The position numbers and the translations under genes are program-made. Below, one piece after another: positions 44,057 to 53,656 of a stretch of 64,000 nucleotides of DNA. Within the stretch, counting starts at the first letter, position 1. The number at the start of each line of letters is the position of its first letter. The DNA is from Chitinophaga dinghuensis. GTDB taxonomy: Bacteria > Bacteroidota > Bacteroidia > Chitinophagales > Chitinophagaceae. The stretch is taken from positions 992,001-1,056,000 of the forward strand of contig NZ_QLMA01000001.1 in assembly GCF_003259435.1 (NCBI RefSeq), read 5' to 3'. The notes under the pieces were generated by a model. The model did not search any database. It was not told the origin of the DNA and was given only the letters and a program-made list of their open reading frames with translations.

Positions 44057-44593
44057 CTACATAAATTTCTCTCCGAATGCAATCATTTTCGCTATCCATT
44101 TTTTTGCATAATCATTCTCCGGAGAGTGCACATAGCCAATGGTGCAGGTTCTCACTGGAATGATTCTGCAACGCTCCAATACGTTCCTTTTGATGGCGTG
44201 ATAAGTAGGTGTCTTATTCATCTGCCATTCTTTCCAACTGGCTTCATCCAATACAGACACTATGCGTGCGGATTTTCCGGCATAGTGCTGCCCTGGTGCA
44301 AACAGTCGGTCAAAAAAACCAGAGAGCTTGGCAGGGATAGAATCGTGATTCACTGTACAGAACAGTACAATATGATTCGCCCATTTTACTTTTTCTGCCG
44401 CATCCAGCAGATCTGGTTCCAACGGAGTGATCTGGTTATTGAACTGCTTATTGGGAAGGAATTTCAGGTCCATGATCGCTATCTCTTTTACGGTAGCGCC
44501 TACCTTTTCCGCTCCCTGCCTGTACGCTTTCGCAAACTCGTGGTTAATCCCTGTCTTTTCAATATCTCCGTGCAGCATTAATAAATTCTTCAT
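44057..44593 (-). CDS. Flavodoxin-fold NAD(P)H dehydrogenase (quinone)
   Basis: The 178-residue protein has the flavodoxin_2 fold: a first strand (KNLLMLHGDIEKTGINHEFA), GATVKEIAIMDL, WANHIVLFCTVNHDSIPAKL, SGFFDRLFAPGQHYAGKSAR and VLDEASWKEWQM. The W-x-x-x-x-x-x-P-x-x-x-K-x-x-x-D pattern of the FMN loop is recognisable (IPAKLSGFFDRLF). It should use FMN to reduce quinones or similar substrates in the cytoplasm. It lies between tssC and the tssD genes in the same direction, but no T6SS role is known for such an enzyme. Confidence 0.8.
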   Translation of the reverse strand: MKNLLMLHGDIEKTGINHEFAKAYRQGAEKVGATVKEIAIMDLKFLPNKQFNNQITPLEPDLLDAAEKVKWANHIVLFCTVNHDSIPAKLSGFFDRLFAPGQHYAGKSARIVSVLDEASWKEWQMNKTPTYHAIKRNVLERCRIIPVRTCTIGYVHSPENDYAKKWIAKMIAFGEKFM

Positions 44594-44646
44594 ACCCTTC
44601 TAAAATAGGGCTTTCGGAAGAAAAAATCAAACCGCCCGGTAGTGGA

Positions 44647-46038
44647 TTACTTTGGCGTTGCGGCGTATTCTGTATTCCACGTACGTTGTTCATCTTCGCC
44701 CTTATAGCCGTCCAGCTTCACTACAAAGCTTTTTGCCGGGAAATAAGGAGTAATATGAATATCCAGGTGGATACGATCTTTCTGTACATCATCCTGCTCA
44801 AAACGAATGATTTTGAATCGTTCGATGAGGGCGTCCGGGCCTTGGATACTATCCAGGAACTTGACGATCTGTGCGCGCAGGTCATGTTCTGTTTTGGAGT
44901 TCCAGTTCTCAAAAGCGCGGCGGTTCAGGAAATCAAACAGTACTTTGGTAATATAGTCGAACACGCGTACCACAGAATAGGTTTGCAGGCCGATGTTGTC
45001 TCCGTTGAAAAGGGTCTTCGCAGAGAATGCCATTACCTTGCCGTATTCATTTACCATAGGTACCAGGCCGATACGCTCCAGTTGGGAGATCTCACTCTTC
45101 TTAAGATCAAAGCGTACCCCGTCGGCTTCATTTACGGCCCCGTGTTTCTTACCGGCAGTCACCTGGCTCATTAAAGTATAATACATCTTTCCAGCCAGGG
45201 AAGCAGAACCGGGAACATGCAAATCATCTTCTTCGCCGGCAGATTCCACTTTACCGCGGCCTACCAACCAGTTGCAGGTCATGATGACATTGGAACGGTA
45301 AGCATCGGCGCCAGTGAGATTTGCAGAGGTAAACAAATCGATCACATCATCCGGTTGATCCAGATTAGCGAAGTCCGTTACCAGCATCGCTTTGTTGTTA
45401 TGGGCAATCTTTGCCCATCTTTCCACTACTTTGTTAGCGCCCAGATAACCTGGTATCACCAGCAGGGAATAGTTGTCGCGCAGATCCAGGCGATCGTAAT
45501 TGTGTTTGAGCTCTTCTGCCACATGCTCAATGAAACGTGGATTATCCAGGTCTGTGAGCTGCGACATGGCAGCATTTATAATATTCACATTGGTGAGTTT
45601 ATCACTTTCTGTGTTCTTATAGAATTGATGTACGGTACGATAAGCCTGTTCCAAATCTCGGGTCGCTTCCAGTGCCTGGCCGATATTCTTTTGCAGCAAG
45701 GCTTCCGATTCCTCTGCACGGTGCTGACTCTCGTCTTTCAGTTCAGATACGGTGGCATCTTTACTGAGCAGGTCCTGCCAAAGTTGAATTTTTTTCAGGA
45801 GCTCTTTCCTTTCTGTGGCTTTATCCTGATCCGTTAGAAATATCTTTTTGCGTGCTTTACGCTCGGGGTTGAGATTCTGCAAACCATCCACAATGGCTTC
45901 AAGGAAATCATATCCGCCAACTTTTACCAGTTTTTGCAAACTGTCTTCCAGGGACATGGGAGCTGATGTCGAAGCTGCGTGCTGTAGTACAGGACGCTCC
46001 TGACGAGTCTCCTGCGTTCTTTCGTTTGATGCTGACAT
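44647..46038 (-). CDS. tssC: TssC, T6SS sheath large subunit
   Basis: The 463-residue protein has the VipB/TssC features: SLEDSLQKLVKVGGYDFLEA, then YDRLDLRDNYSLLVIPGYLG, WAKIAHNNKAMLVTDFANLD, RSNVIMTCNWLVGRGKVESA, GLVPMVNEYGKVMAFSAKTL, YSVVRVFDYITKVLFDFLNR and the C-terminal AKSFVVKLDGYKGEDEQRTW. With TssB it makes the contractile sheath. Its gene follows tssB by 83 bases, the usual order. Confidence 0.93.
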   Translation of the reverse strand: MSASNERTQETRQERPVLQHAASTSAPMSLEDSLQKLVKVGGYDFLEAIVDGLQNLNPERKARKKIFLTDQDKATERKELLKKIQLWQDLLSKDATVSELKDESQHRAEESEALLQKNIGQALEATRDLEQAYRTVHQFYKNTESDKLTNVNIINAAMSQLTDLDNPRFIEHVAEELKHNYDRLDLRDNYSLLVIPGYLGANKVVERWAKIAHNNKAMLVTDFANLDQPDDVIDLFTSANLTGADAYRSNVIMTCNWLVGRGKVESAGEEDDLHVPGSASLAGKMYYTLMSQVTAGKKHGAVNEADGVRFDLKKSEISQLERIGLVPMVNEYGKVMAFSAKTLFNGDNIGLQTYSVVRVFDYITKVLFDFLNRRAFENWNSKTEHDLRAQIVKFLDSIQGPDALIERFKIIRFEQDDVQKDRIHLDIHITPYFPAKSFVVKLDGYKGEDEQRTWNTEYAATPK

Positions 46039-46121
46039 GCGTTTGTGTTTATCGCCACGAGGTGGCAGGGATTAATTCAGTTTTCAATCTATGGTTAAGT
46101 GCTGTCGGGTCCTATCGTATG

Positions 46122-46568
46122 CTATATATTCTGCTGCAATTCTTTTGCAAGGTTTTCCAATGCGGCAGCAAAAGCCTGGCGTGTTTCGGGGTTTTCCAGC
46201 GTCGCTTTCAACGTCTTGTTTGTTTTGAGCTGACGTATGATGTTCAGATACATTTCACTTTCCACATTCAGATCACGCAGTTGGTTGCTCTGCTGTATCA
46301 TACTTTTTACTGAAAAATCACCGAGGTGATCAAAGTGTAATGTTTCATTAACAGTAGACCCGTCTTTCTGCTCGAAATCTACGCTCACTTTAGGTTTGAA
46401 ATGTTTAAAGACTTCTTCTACAGTTTTCAGGCCTTCAACAATTTCTGGTTTAATGGGTTCCTGTTCGGTTAACTGCTGAACGAATAATGTCTTGTTTGGA
46501 GAGATGTCAACAAACGCTTCTGACGTATCAATTCTTCGTTCATTTCCCCCGATTTCATAATTAAACAT
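46122..46568 (-). CDS. tssB: TssB, T6SS sheath small subunit
   Basis: The 148-residue protein starts MFNYEIGGNERRIDTSEAFV; a longer frame runs into the end of clpV and was rejected. It has IVEGLKTVEEVFKHFKPKVS, FDHLGDFSVKSMIQQSNQLR and LKTNKTLKATLENPETRQAF, the pattern of bacteroidal TssB. With TssC it builds the sheath that drives the tube outward. It is divided from tssH by 88 bases on the same strand. Confidence 0.9.
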   Translation of the reverse strand: MFNYEIGGNERRIDTSEAFVDISPNKTLFVQQLTEQEPIKPEIVEGLKTVEEVFKHFKPKVSVDFEQKDGSTVNETLHFDHLGDFSVKSMIQQSNQLRDLNVESEMYLNIIRQLKTNKTLKATLENPETRQAFAAALENLAKELQQNI

Positions 46569-46656
46569 AATCGGTACTTTTTTTTGATGATAGATATTCA
46601 GTGTTATAAAACTAATGATTTTTCCGATGAACTCGGCACACCTAACTATTAATTTT

Positions 46657-49077
46657 TTAAGCCTCGGTGATTTTCCAAACCAACTCTTCCGTTCCATCCT
46701 TTAATAATAGTGTGATCTTTTTACCAGAAGATACTTCTCCTGAAATGATTTGTCTGGATATGGGCCTTCTTAACTGATTTCTGATAACACCCGTTATTTG
46801 TCTTGCTCCATATCTTGGCGTAAACCCACTGAGCGCAAGCGTTTTCCTGGCATCATCTGATATCTCCAATGTTATATGCTGCTTGTGTAATGCTTCCAGT
46901 AAACTCTTCAGTTGTATATCAAAAATCTTGATCACATTTTCTTCAGTAATAGGACTGAAAGGTACAATCTCAGATAACCGCGCTAAAAATTCCGGCCTGA
47001 AATGTTGCGTCATCAATTCCATTAATTGATTAGGCTGCGGCATTTTAGCATTATTGAACTGCGCTGAGATCCATTCACTCCCAATATTGGACGTAAATAA
47101 TATCAATGCATTGGAGAAGTCGCCCTCCTTTCCCAATCGGTCATGTATCAGTCCCTCATCCATTATTTGAAGAAAGATGTCAAATACAGAAGGGTGGGCC
47201 TTCTCAATTTCATCAAACAACAATACGGTATATGGCTGCTGCCGAATTTTATTCACTAATAATCCGCCTTCTTCATAACCAACATATCCCGGAGGTGCGC
47301 CATACAATAATGCTGCACTATGTTCTTCCTTAAATTCACTCATATCAAAACGGATCATCGCCTTTTCATCATTGAAGAGAAATTCCGCAATAGATTTGGC
47401 TAGTTCCGTTTTACCGGTTCCTGTAGGTCCCAGCAAAAAGAAGGACCCTATCGGCTGTCCCTTTTTTCCCAAGCCGCTACGAGATTCCAATATTGCTGCT
47501 GAAAGGGCCTTCAGTGCATGATCCTGACCTACTACCCGTTGTTTTAACTGCGCTTCCATATTCATGAGCTTCTCTCGTTCCTGGGTCTGTATTTTCCCAA
47601 TAGGAATGCCAGTTTTGAAAGCAATGACTGCAGCCACATCCTGCTTGCCAGTTTCTGTAATTTTTTCCTTCGCAAGTTCTCTTAACTTATCAAGTGTCGA
47701 TTTTAGATAGGAATACAGACTTTCTTCATCTTCCGGAGGCTCCGCATCAAGGCGGCCCAATAGCACCGGACTGAGTTTGCGTCGCAGGCTAATGAGCGTA
47801 TCCGTAGATGAAATATTTAACTCTTCCTCTAATTCCTGTAACTCCCTGACGGAGGTATCGTTCATCATCCGGATAGCAGCCATTGTTCTGTCCAACAAAT
47901 CAAATGCCGCATCCGGGAGGCGCCGGTCTTTCATATAACGTTTAGCCAGTCGCACACATTCTTCCACCGTTCCTGGTTGCACCTTCAGTTCGTGATGCGC
48001 TTCATATCGTTCCAGTTGACATTGCAGCATTTTAACCGCAGTGTCTATATCCGGTTCTGCCACCTGTACTACTTCGAAGCGGCGACTAAAAGCCTTTTCC
48101 GGTTCTATTATCTTCCTATATTCTTCAATAGTAGTTGCACCTATAACGGTAATCTCCCCACGCGCCAACTCTGGCTTCAGTAAATTACCTGCGCCCGATC
48201 CAATCGATCCCTTCAGGTCCAGCAGGGCATGGATTTCATCAATAAACAGAATTACCTTGCCTGATTGTTTGAGCGCTCCAATGATCTTTTTTAAACGATC
48301 TTCAATTTCGCCTTTGTAAGACGCGCCTGCTATTAATGCGCCAGTATCCAATTCCAATATCCTGGCATCTTTTAATGCACCTGGCACTTCCCCTTTCACA
48401 ATCTGTTGCGCGAGCCCATCAATTAGTGCCGTTTTTCCCACACCCGCATCTCCCGTAATAATTACGTTCGGTTTCGACCGACGGCAAAGTACCTCCATGA
48501 CCATACGTAATTCCATATCACGACCTATAATGGGATCAATTTTCCCTTGATTGGCGGGAGCGGTACGGTCAATGCAATACTTAGCCAATGCGCCGCTTTT
48601 CTGTTCTCCGGGAATCCCTTCTTCCTGAACAGAAGGCTGAATAACTGTATCGTTGAGATATACCTCCAGTAAATCCCTTTCTTTCACCGGAAAGGATTTC
48701 ATCTGCTCTGCTGGAAAACCTATATTGGGTTTGGAAAGAGCAGTAAGTACACATACAGGGGTAATAAGATCCAGTCCCATTTTCAACCTTACATCATCTG
48801 CCTCTTCGAATACCAATGCTACTTCCGGTGTCCCCTTTACATCAGGATGCAGCTGTTTGGCATTGGGGAATTCGTCCATGCGTATTTCAGCCCACTCCTG
48901 TAAGTACCCCGGATCTTTATCCAGTGCAGTCAGCATGGGCCGCAAACCTGTTTCCTTATGCATTAGTCCTGCCAGCAGATGCGGCGGACCATAACTGGCA
49001 TGATGCCGCTCCTTCGCAAGAGATTCGGCTACATGAACTGCATGCTTCACGGATTCGCTGAGATTGAGGATGTTCAT
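46657..49077 (-). CDS. tssH: TssH (ClpV), AAA+ ATPase that recycles the T6SS sheath
   Basis: The 806-residue protein has a Clp N-domain (residues 1-140; KHAVHVAESLAKERHHASYG, PPHLLAGLMHKETG) and two AAA+ modules: Walker A GDAGVGKT at 209-216 with Walker B VILFIDEIH, and Walker A GPTGTGKT at 550-557 with VLLFDEIEKAHPSVFDIFLQ. It has the ClpB/ClpV middle segment in short form and the conserved end ARQITGVIRNQLRRP. It disassembles contracted TssB/C sheaths. Its ATG overlaps the stop of tssR by 4 bases. Confidence 0.95.
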   Translation of the reverse strand: MNILNLSESVKHAVHVAESLAKERHHASYGPPHLLAGLMHKETGLRPMLTALDKDPGYLQEWAEIRMDEFPNAKQLHPDVKGTPEVALVFEEADDVRLKMGLDLITPVCVLTALSKPNIGFPAEQMKSFPVKERDLLEVYLNDTVIQPSVQEEGIPGEQKSGALAKYCIDRTAPANQGKIDPIIGRDMELRMVMEVLCRRSKPNVIITGDAGVGKTALIDGLAQQIVKGEVPGALKDARILELDTGALIAGASYKGEIEDRLKKIIGALKQSGKVILFIDEIHALLDLKGSIGSGAGNLLKPELARGEITVIGATTIEEYRKIIEPEKAFSRRFEVVQVAEPDIDTAVKMLQCQLERYEAHHELKVQPGTVEECVRLAKRYMKDRRLPDAAFDLLDRTMAAIRMMNDTSVRELQELEEELNISSTDTLISLRRKLSPVLLGRLDAEPPEDEESLYSYLKSTLDKLRELAKEKITETGKQDVAAVIAFKTGIPIGKIQTQEREKLMNMEAQLKQRVVGQDHALKALSAAILESRSGLGKKGQPIGSFFLLGPTGTGKTELAKSIAEFLFNDEKAMIRFDMSEFKEEHSAALLYGAPPGYVGYEEGGLLVNKIRQQPYTVLLFDEIEKAHPSVFDIFLQIMDEGLIHDRLGKEGDFSNALILFTSNIGSEWISAQFNNAKMPQPNQLMELMTQHFRPEFLARLSEIVPFSPITEENVIKIFDIQLKSLLEALHKQHITLEISDDARKTLALSGFTPRYGARQITGVIRNQLRRPISRQIISGEVSSGKKITLLLKDGTEELVWKITEA

Positions 49078-51452
49078 AACTTCCAGTCGCTTTGTGAGAT
49101 GTAGAAATAAGGTTTGCCGTTGGAGGTAAAGTAATCAGCTGTTTGTAGCTGTTTCTTCACTACTTCATTACACTTACGTAAATAAGTAATGAATTTTTCG
49201 AAGTCCTGTTCATGCATGCCTCGTTTCAGGTCGTTCACAGAATAACGACTAAATGGCTCCAGGTCTTGTGGTAAACCAGTTACCTTTTCCAGGTATGCCG
49301 GTAGTTTCATATTTCTGATGGCAGACTTATTATACAGATCTTTCCACTGGCTTTGACCATACGTTACATATTCTCTCACCAGTTTCTTACGGTAATCTTT
49401 CCTGTCCTGCTGAAGGTTATCCCCTGCGAGGCGCGACAAGAGATCCGATAATTGCAATACCTCGTCCTGACTCAACAGTATCTGGTATTCCATGGGAGAA
49501 TTTTTGTCCACCAGTGGATCTTTCGTCTCCATATCGAAATAATATTTGAAGGCATTATGCGGGAGCTGTTCTCCCAGATTATTGGGTAATACCACTTTGC
49601 CTGTATTGATGGAAGACATAACTGGTAACGTAATCTTTTCCCTTAATCGTCCTGAGATCATAAATACGCTGTCCAGCGATTTGATGATCTGTTTATTATC
49701 GGTGTATACTTCACCGAGGAAGCGATTCAGGGCCATCATCATTTCACGGTTTGTTTTTACTGCGCCACGTCCCGGGAATACAATCGCCCCAGGAATCAGG
49801 CTCCCATCCGGATAGTTCAGGTAGTAGGAAACGGAATCGGTGTAGGCAGTGTTGAACTGTTGTGTTACAGCGAGGCCTTCGCCTTTTACCATACGGAGTT
49901 TTTTCTGATCTGCCTGTAACTGGGCCGCTCTTTCCAGCAGTTGTCTTGATTGTAAAACGAAATTATTGAACGACGGATCAAACTTGTTATAAACCTGGAA
50001 TACCAGCATTCTGGCATCTACCTCTGCGAGTCCACGTACCAGTTGATCTTCCGTCGGTCCGCTTGTATTTTTCATATTGTTCCCTGTGCTACCTGCTACG
50101 ATAATTATATTGGTCTGCATAGGGTAGTGTTTCAGTATTTTGACCGCTTCCTGGAGGCCTTCATAATAAGGTTGATCATTCACTAATCCATTACAACGCT
50201 GGGTCATGCCGGCCTGTTTGTTGATGAAGTCTACCAGTCGGCTGAAATTATCCGTGGGTTCAAATACGTTCATCCCTTTGGCCTGTACACAGCCTTCATT
50301 GGCACGATATACTACTGCGCCAAAACGGTAATTGTAACTGGCATATCCTTTCTTACCAAATACATCTTCAAAATTCTGAATAGTATTGGTGATACCAGGA
50401 AGATAATCGCGCATCGCGCTACCGCCATCGACTACAAAAATTACGTTGACATGATTGCCAAATCTGCGTAAATGCAGGTAGTTGTTATAGTCGATGCGGG
50501 TACCTTTGATGTTAATCACTGTATTGGATGATTTATCAAATACATTTCCTGCTACGGCTGATTTATAGGGCATGTTTAAACCAAGGCCGCGCTGTTGTAC
50601 TACCGGCGCTGTACGGAATACGGGATTTCCCGGCTCCAGTAGCGGATCATATTCAAAGTTGCCTCCGTCTGGAGAAGCAGGTTTCAGGTGTTCTCTGAAA
50701 TATTTTGCGGCGAGAGAATCATCATCAAAGGATTTGGTTTTGCCGCTGCCTACATAGAGCCGGCTTCCCCAAAGGTGCACCACATCAGCGGACACCCATC
50801 CGGAGGTAAGCGCTGCGGCGCTATCCGCAGTAAGTTGGCTTGCATGGCCCACTAATGCTTTCTTGCCATCTTCTGAAAACTTATAGATATAGATCAGATC
50901 ATTCAGTTTCAGCTTTTCCGTTGCGGGCGTTTGTAGTTCCGGAGAGTTATAAACAATGATGGAATCATGAACGAAGTAGTATTTGGGCTGCACGATGGGG
51001 CCTGCGCCACTGATAATGCCTACCGCCTTGTAAGGGAAGCGGGTGCGCTCATCTACCAGGGCTTTTTGCCACATCAGCACCTTACTGCGTGGAATCCAGC
51101 CATAACTGACAGCTTTTCGTTTATCCCCAATACGTGACCCTTTCTTCAGGATGGAAGGATCATATTTTACCAGGCGCAGGTAGCCACCTCTTTCGTCACT
51201 GACAAAAAAAGGCTGCATGAAATTAAGCTTCTTGAAAACCAGGGTTCCGCCTGGGGTAGTAGTGGTGTAATTCCCTTCGCTATCGGAGAATACAATCCAG
51301 GCGCTGGCATCGGTTTTACCGGAAGGATCTTTTGTTTGCGGTGTCGGGTACCTGAAGTTGACAGGCATTTTCTCAATACGTTTACCCGAGTAAAACTGGG
51401 CTTCCGCATGGAAACAAAACAATGTGGCGATTAACAATACGATGACTCTCAT
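49074..51452 (-). CDS. tssR: TssR-like periplasmic protein of the T6SSiii membrane complex, with a vWA-like region
   Basis: The 792-residue protein has a signal peptide (MRVIVLLIATLFCFHAEAQ) and no further membrane segment, so it is periplasmic. Residues about 325-500 look like a von Willebrand A domain (VNVIFVVDGGSAMRDYLPG, then YPMQTNIIIVAGSTGNNM), but the metal site is degenerate (D-G-G-S-A instead of DxSxS). The size, signal peptide and place before tssH fit TssR, one of the proteins that replace TssJ/L/M in Bacteroidota. The assignment is by context and architecture; I have not aligned it to a known TssR. Confidence 0.8.
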   Translation of the reverse strand: MRVIVLLIATLFCFHAEAQFYSGKRIEKMPVNFRYPTPQTKDPSGKTDASAWIVFSDSEGNYTTTTPGGTLVFKKLNFMQPFFVSDERGGYLRLVKYDPSILKKGSRIGDKRKAVSYGWIPRSKVLMWQKALVDERTRFPYKAVGIISGAGPIVQPKYYFVHDSIIVYNSPELQTPATEKLKLNDLIYIYKFSEDGKKALVGHASQLTADSAAALTSGWVSADVVHLWGSRLYVGSGKTKSFDDDSLAAKYFREHLKPASPDGGNFEYDPLLEPGNPVFRTAPVVQQRGLGLNMPYKSAVAGNVFDKSSNTVINIKGTRIDYNNYLHLRRFGNHVNVIFVVDGGSAMRDYLPGITNTIQNFEDVFGKKGYASYNYRFGAVVYRANEGCVQAKGMNVFEPTDNFSRLVDFINKQAGMTQRCNGLVNDQPYYEGLQEAVKILKHYPMQTNIIIVAGSTGNNMKNTSGPTEDQLVRGLAEVDARMLVFQVYNKFDPSFNNFVLQSRQLLERAAQLQADQKKLRMVKGEGLAVTQQFNTAYTDSVSYYLNYPDGSLIPGAIVFPGRGAVKTNREMMMALNRFLGEVYTDNKQIIKSLDSVFMISGRLREKITLPVMSSINTGKVVLPNNLGEQLPHNAFKYYFDMETKDPLVDKNSPMEYQILLSQDEVLQLSDLLSRLAGDNLQQDRKDYRKKLVREYVTYGQSQWKDLYNKSAIRNMKLPAYLEKVTGLPQDLEPFSRYSVNDLKRGMHEQDFEKFITYLRKCNEVVKKQLQTADYFTSNGKPYFYISQSDWKL

Positions 51453-51478
51453 CTGCTAAACAAGATATGGATTAGAAA

Positions 51479-52399
51479 TTACTTTTCTGTTCTATGTTGT
51501 TGCACATTTACCATACTTACACATTTCTTTGGAGACATAGTTAAACCTACTTCATCTATCACAATATTCTTACTGAATGTAAGTCCAATGCAATAGGAGT
51601 AGAAGTCTGTTTTCTTGCTCCCTGTTTCATCTGATGCCTGTGCGGAAGTCTTTTCACCATTGCATAGATATTTCTTCACCAGATAATAATAATGCGAATT
51701 GAAATTCTTTCCGCTGGCAATAGCCTGCAGGTGAAGCTTGAAGTCATTCTTCATGGCTTCTCCGCCGGCGCCGGGGTCTATCATGTCGAGGTCATCAAAG
51801 GCGGTGATGTTCAGGGAATAAAATACCGGGGCAGCACTTTTATCCGTTTTGAGCATCACATTGTACCTGCCCGGACTACGATACGTATAAAAGGCCGTAC
51901 GCCCTTTGGCATCTACGCGGCCTGTTTCTCCGAAACTCCATTCGAAGATATTGGCATCGCCTTCTGCTTCGAGACGTAACTGCTCTCCAACAGTTCCTGC
52001 CGTTGGTCCGGTAATATGAATACTATCTATTACGACTACCGGTACCGTGTCTTTCACTACCACGGCAAATTGCTGCTGCATTTTACCATCTACGGTGAGG
52101 CGTACGAGGTAGGTTCCGGCAGTACGGAATTTGTAAAATCCGCTTTGCTCTTTTGTTTTACTACCGTCGCCAAACTCCCACTGCCACTGCTTTGCACCCG
52201 GAGTATTATCAGTATATACCAGGTTCTCGTTCAGGAAAATCTCATCTTTCAGTAAGTGTGCATTTATTTCACGATGACTGAAGAGGATCTTTATTAGGAA
52301 AAATACCACTGCCAGTACAAGTACCGCTACAAGAATGTATATATAGATTCGGCTGCTATTGCCTGTTTTTAATGATTTATTTTTAGTTGTACTTTCCAC
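51479..52399 (-). CDS. PKD-domain bitopic membrane protein of the T6SSiii complex (TssP-like)
   Basis: The 306-residue protein has one transmembrane helix near residues 19-41 (IYIYILVAVLVLAVVFFLIK) and a periplasmic part with two PKD/Ig-like domains (QWQWEFGDGSKTKEQSGFYK, FRTAGTYLVRLTVDG; IFEWSFGETGRVDAKGRTAF, YRSPGRYNVMLKTD). The C-terminal 100 residues are helical. It shares one base with the stop of the gene before it and lies 26 bases before tssR. Its place fits TssP or TssQ of T6SSiii; it is not a lipoprotein, which speaks against TssQ. Confidence 0.75.
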   Translation of the reverse strand: MESTTKNKSLKTGNSSRIYIYILVAVLVLAVVFFLIKILFSHREINAHLLKDEIFLNENLVYTDNTPGAKQWQWEFGDGSKTKEQSGFYKFRTAGTYLVRLTVDGKMQQQFAVVVKDTVPVVVIDSIHITGPTAGTVGEQLRLEAEGDANIFEWSFGETGRVDAKGRTAFYTYRSPGRYNVMLKTDKSAAPVFYSLNITAFDDLDMIDPGAGGEAMKNDFKLHLQAIASGKNFNSHYYYLVKKYLCNGEKTSAQASDETGSKKTDFYSYCIGLTFSKNIVIDEVGLTMSPKKCVSMVNVQQHRTEK

Positions 52400-52893
52400 T
52401 AGTTCCTGCTTTGGTTGATAATCGCCTCCTGTATGCCTCGTTTGGAGAGTTTGCAGCGGTCCAGGTCGCTGTTGAGTTTCTCTATGTTATGGTAGTTACC
52501 TCGCAGCTCCTTTTTATCGTAAAACATTACTTCAAGCAATTGTGCTTCCTGAAGAAATGCCTTGTAGCGGACGTCATAAGACTTGCGCTGATAGGCTGCT
52601 TTGATACTGCCAATGGCATTCAGAATATCCGATTCCAGAAAGAGGGCTTGCACAGAAGGATCAAAATCCATAATCTTCTTATAGGTAGAATCCACTGCCG
52701 GACGCATTTCTGCAGCTACAGACTCGAATTGCTTCTCCGACGTGATTTTCTGCGCCAGCTTATCTTTCATGGCACTGTTGCCAACATCACTGCCGGAAAA
52801 CAACAGCCATGCGAGGAGTACAATGGTGAAGAGACTAAGCACCAGCAGGAATATAAACTGCTCTTGCCGCTCTTTAATGCTAAGATGCGCCAT
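52399..52893 (-). CDS. Small bitopic membrane protein of the T6SSiii complex (TssO/TssP-like)
   Basis: The 164-residue protein starts MAHLSIKERQEQFIFLLVLS, with one transmembrane helix at about residues 13-32, and the rest is helical coiled-coil-like sequence in the periplasm (KLAQKITSEKQFESVAAEMR, LLEVMFYDKKELRGNYHNIE). It resembles the gene before it in size and layout, and the two may be diverged copies. Twelve bases separate them. It is probably part of the membrane core; which Tss letter it deserves cannot be decided by eye. Confidence 0.7.
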   Translation of the reverse strand: MAHLSIKERQEQFIFLLVLSLFTIVLLAWLLFSGSDVGNSAMKDKLAQKITSEKQFESVAAEMRPAVDSTYKKIMDFDPSVQALFLESDILNAIGSIKAAYQRKSYDVRYKAFLQEAQLLEVMFYDKKELRGNYHNIEKLNSDLDRCKLSKRGIQEAIINQSRN

Positions 52894-52905
52894 ATGATAT
52901 AACGT

Positions 52906-53421
52906 CTAATATCCGTTTAACTTTTTCATTGCCTTTTTCGTGGAGTTACCGCAAGCTTCCAGTTGTTCACGCAGGCTTTCCATCTGAAAGCGGGTTTGTG
53001 ACAGGGAATCTTTCAAGCTGGCTAATACCATGACGTTCTTCGTCATCTTACCATACAATTCATAGCTCGGGACCACTTCCAGTTGCTTACGCTCATCCAG
53101 CAAACCCCGGACACGGTTATTATCCGACTGCACGCCGTTTATCAGCAATGCCTGGTTACTGAGCTCCTGCGCATCAGCATTTACATATTGAGTCAGGGAC
53201 CTGAACTTGAGCAATACGTTATCAAAACGACTAGTTACTTCCTCCCGGTAGTAGGCCAGTTGATCGTAAGAACGCGACTGCTCTCCCAGCAATTGCAGCT
53301 CATGCCTGCTGGTAAAGAAAAAGCATGCAACACCGACTAAAACAAACAAAATCAGAATAACGAAATGAATGATAAATTTAAAATAGGCTCTATTCAATTC
53401 GTGTAAATTGATCGGCTTCAT
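52906..53421 (-). CDS. tssO: TssO-like inner-membrane protein of the T6SSiii complex
   Basis: The 171-residue protein starts MKPINLHELNRAYFKFIIHF, has one transmembrane helix (FVILILFVLVGVACFFF, about residues 20-37) and a long helical periplasmic part (REEVTSRFDNVLLKFRSLTQ, SLKDSLSQTRFQMESLREQL). This agrees with the TssO family of Bacteroidota. It is the first gene of the minus-strand T6SS operon that runs through tssR, tssH, tssB and tssC. The 235 bases upstream separate it from tssE, which faces the other way. Confidence 0.78.
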   Translation of the reverse strand: MKPINLHELNRAYFKFIIHFVILILFVLVGVACFFFTSRHELQLLGEQSRSYDQLAYYREEVTSRFDNVLLKFRSLTQYVNADAQELSNQALLINGVQSDNNRVRGLLDERKQLEVVPSYELYGKMTKNVMVLASLKDSLSQTRFQMESLREQLEACGNSTKKAMKKLNGY

Positions 53422-53656
53422 GTATTATGGCTCCACTTTAAGGATCGGTTCAATAATATGGTTTATGCGTTGTATGGTTACACCTACGCAACAGGGTTAA
53501 ATGTTGCTGTGATTATGCGTTTTGTCGGGCTAAAAACGTATCATCTAATATTCATATATCACATAATCACTGGTCGAATATACTCACAAATCGCATATGA
53601 AAAAATGTTTTTTATTCATTTTTTTTTAGTTTTATGATAAGTTAATATGTTAACCA
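53422..53656. promoter_or_regulatory. Divergent promoter region of the T6SS operons
   Basis: This 235-base AT-rich gap lies between tssO (minus) and tssE (plus) and must hold the promoters of both. I could not find a convincing TAnnTTTG element on either strand, so another sigma factor or an activator may be needed. Confidence 0.5.

Noticed and set aside
45217..45837. A 206-codon plus-strand frame opposite tssC
   Set aside because: Antisense shadow of TssC without recognisable features.
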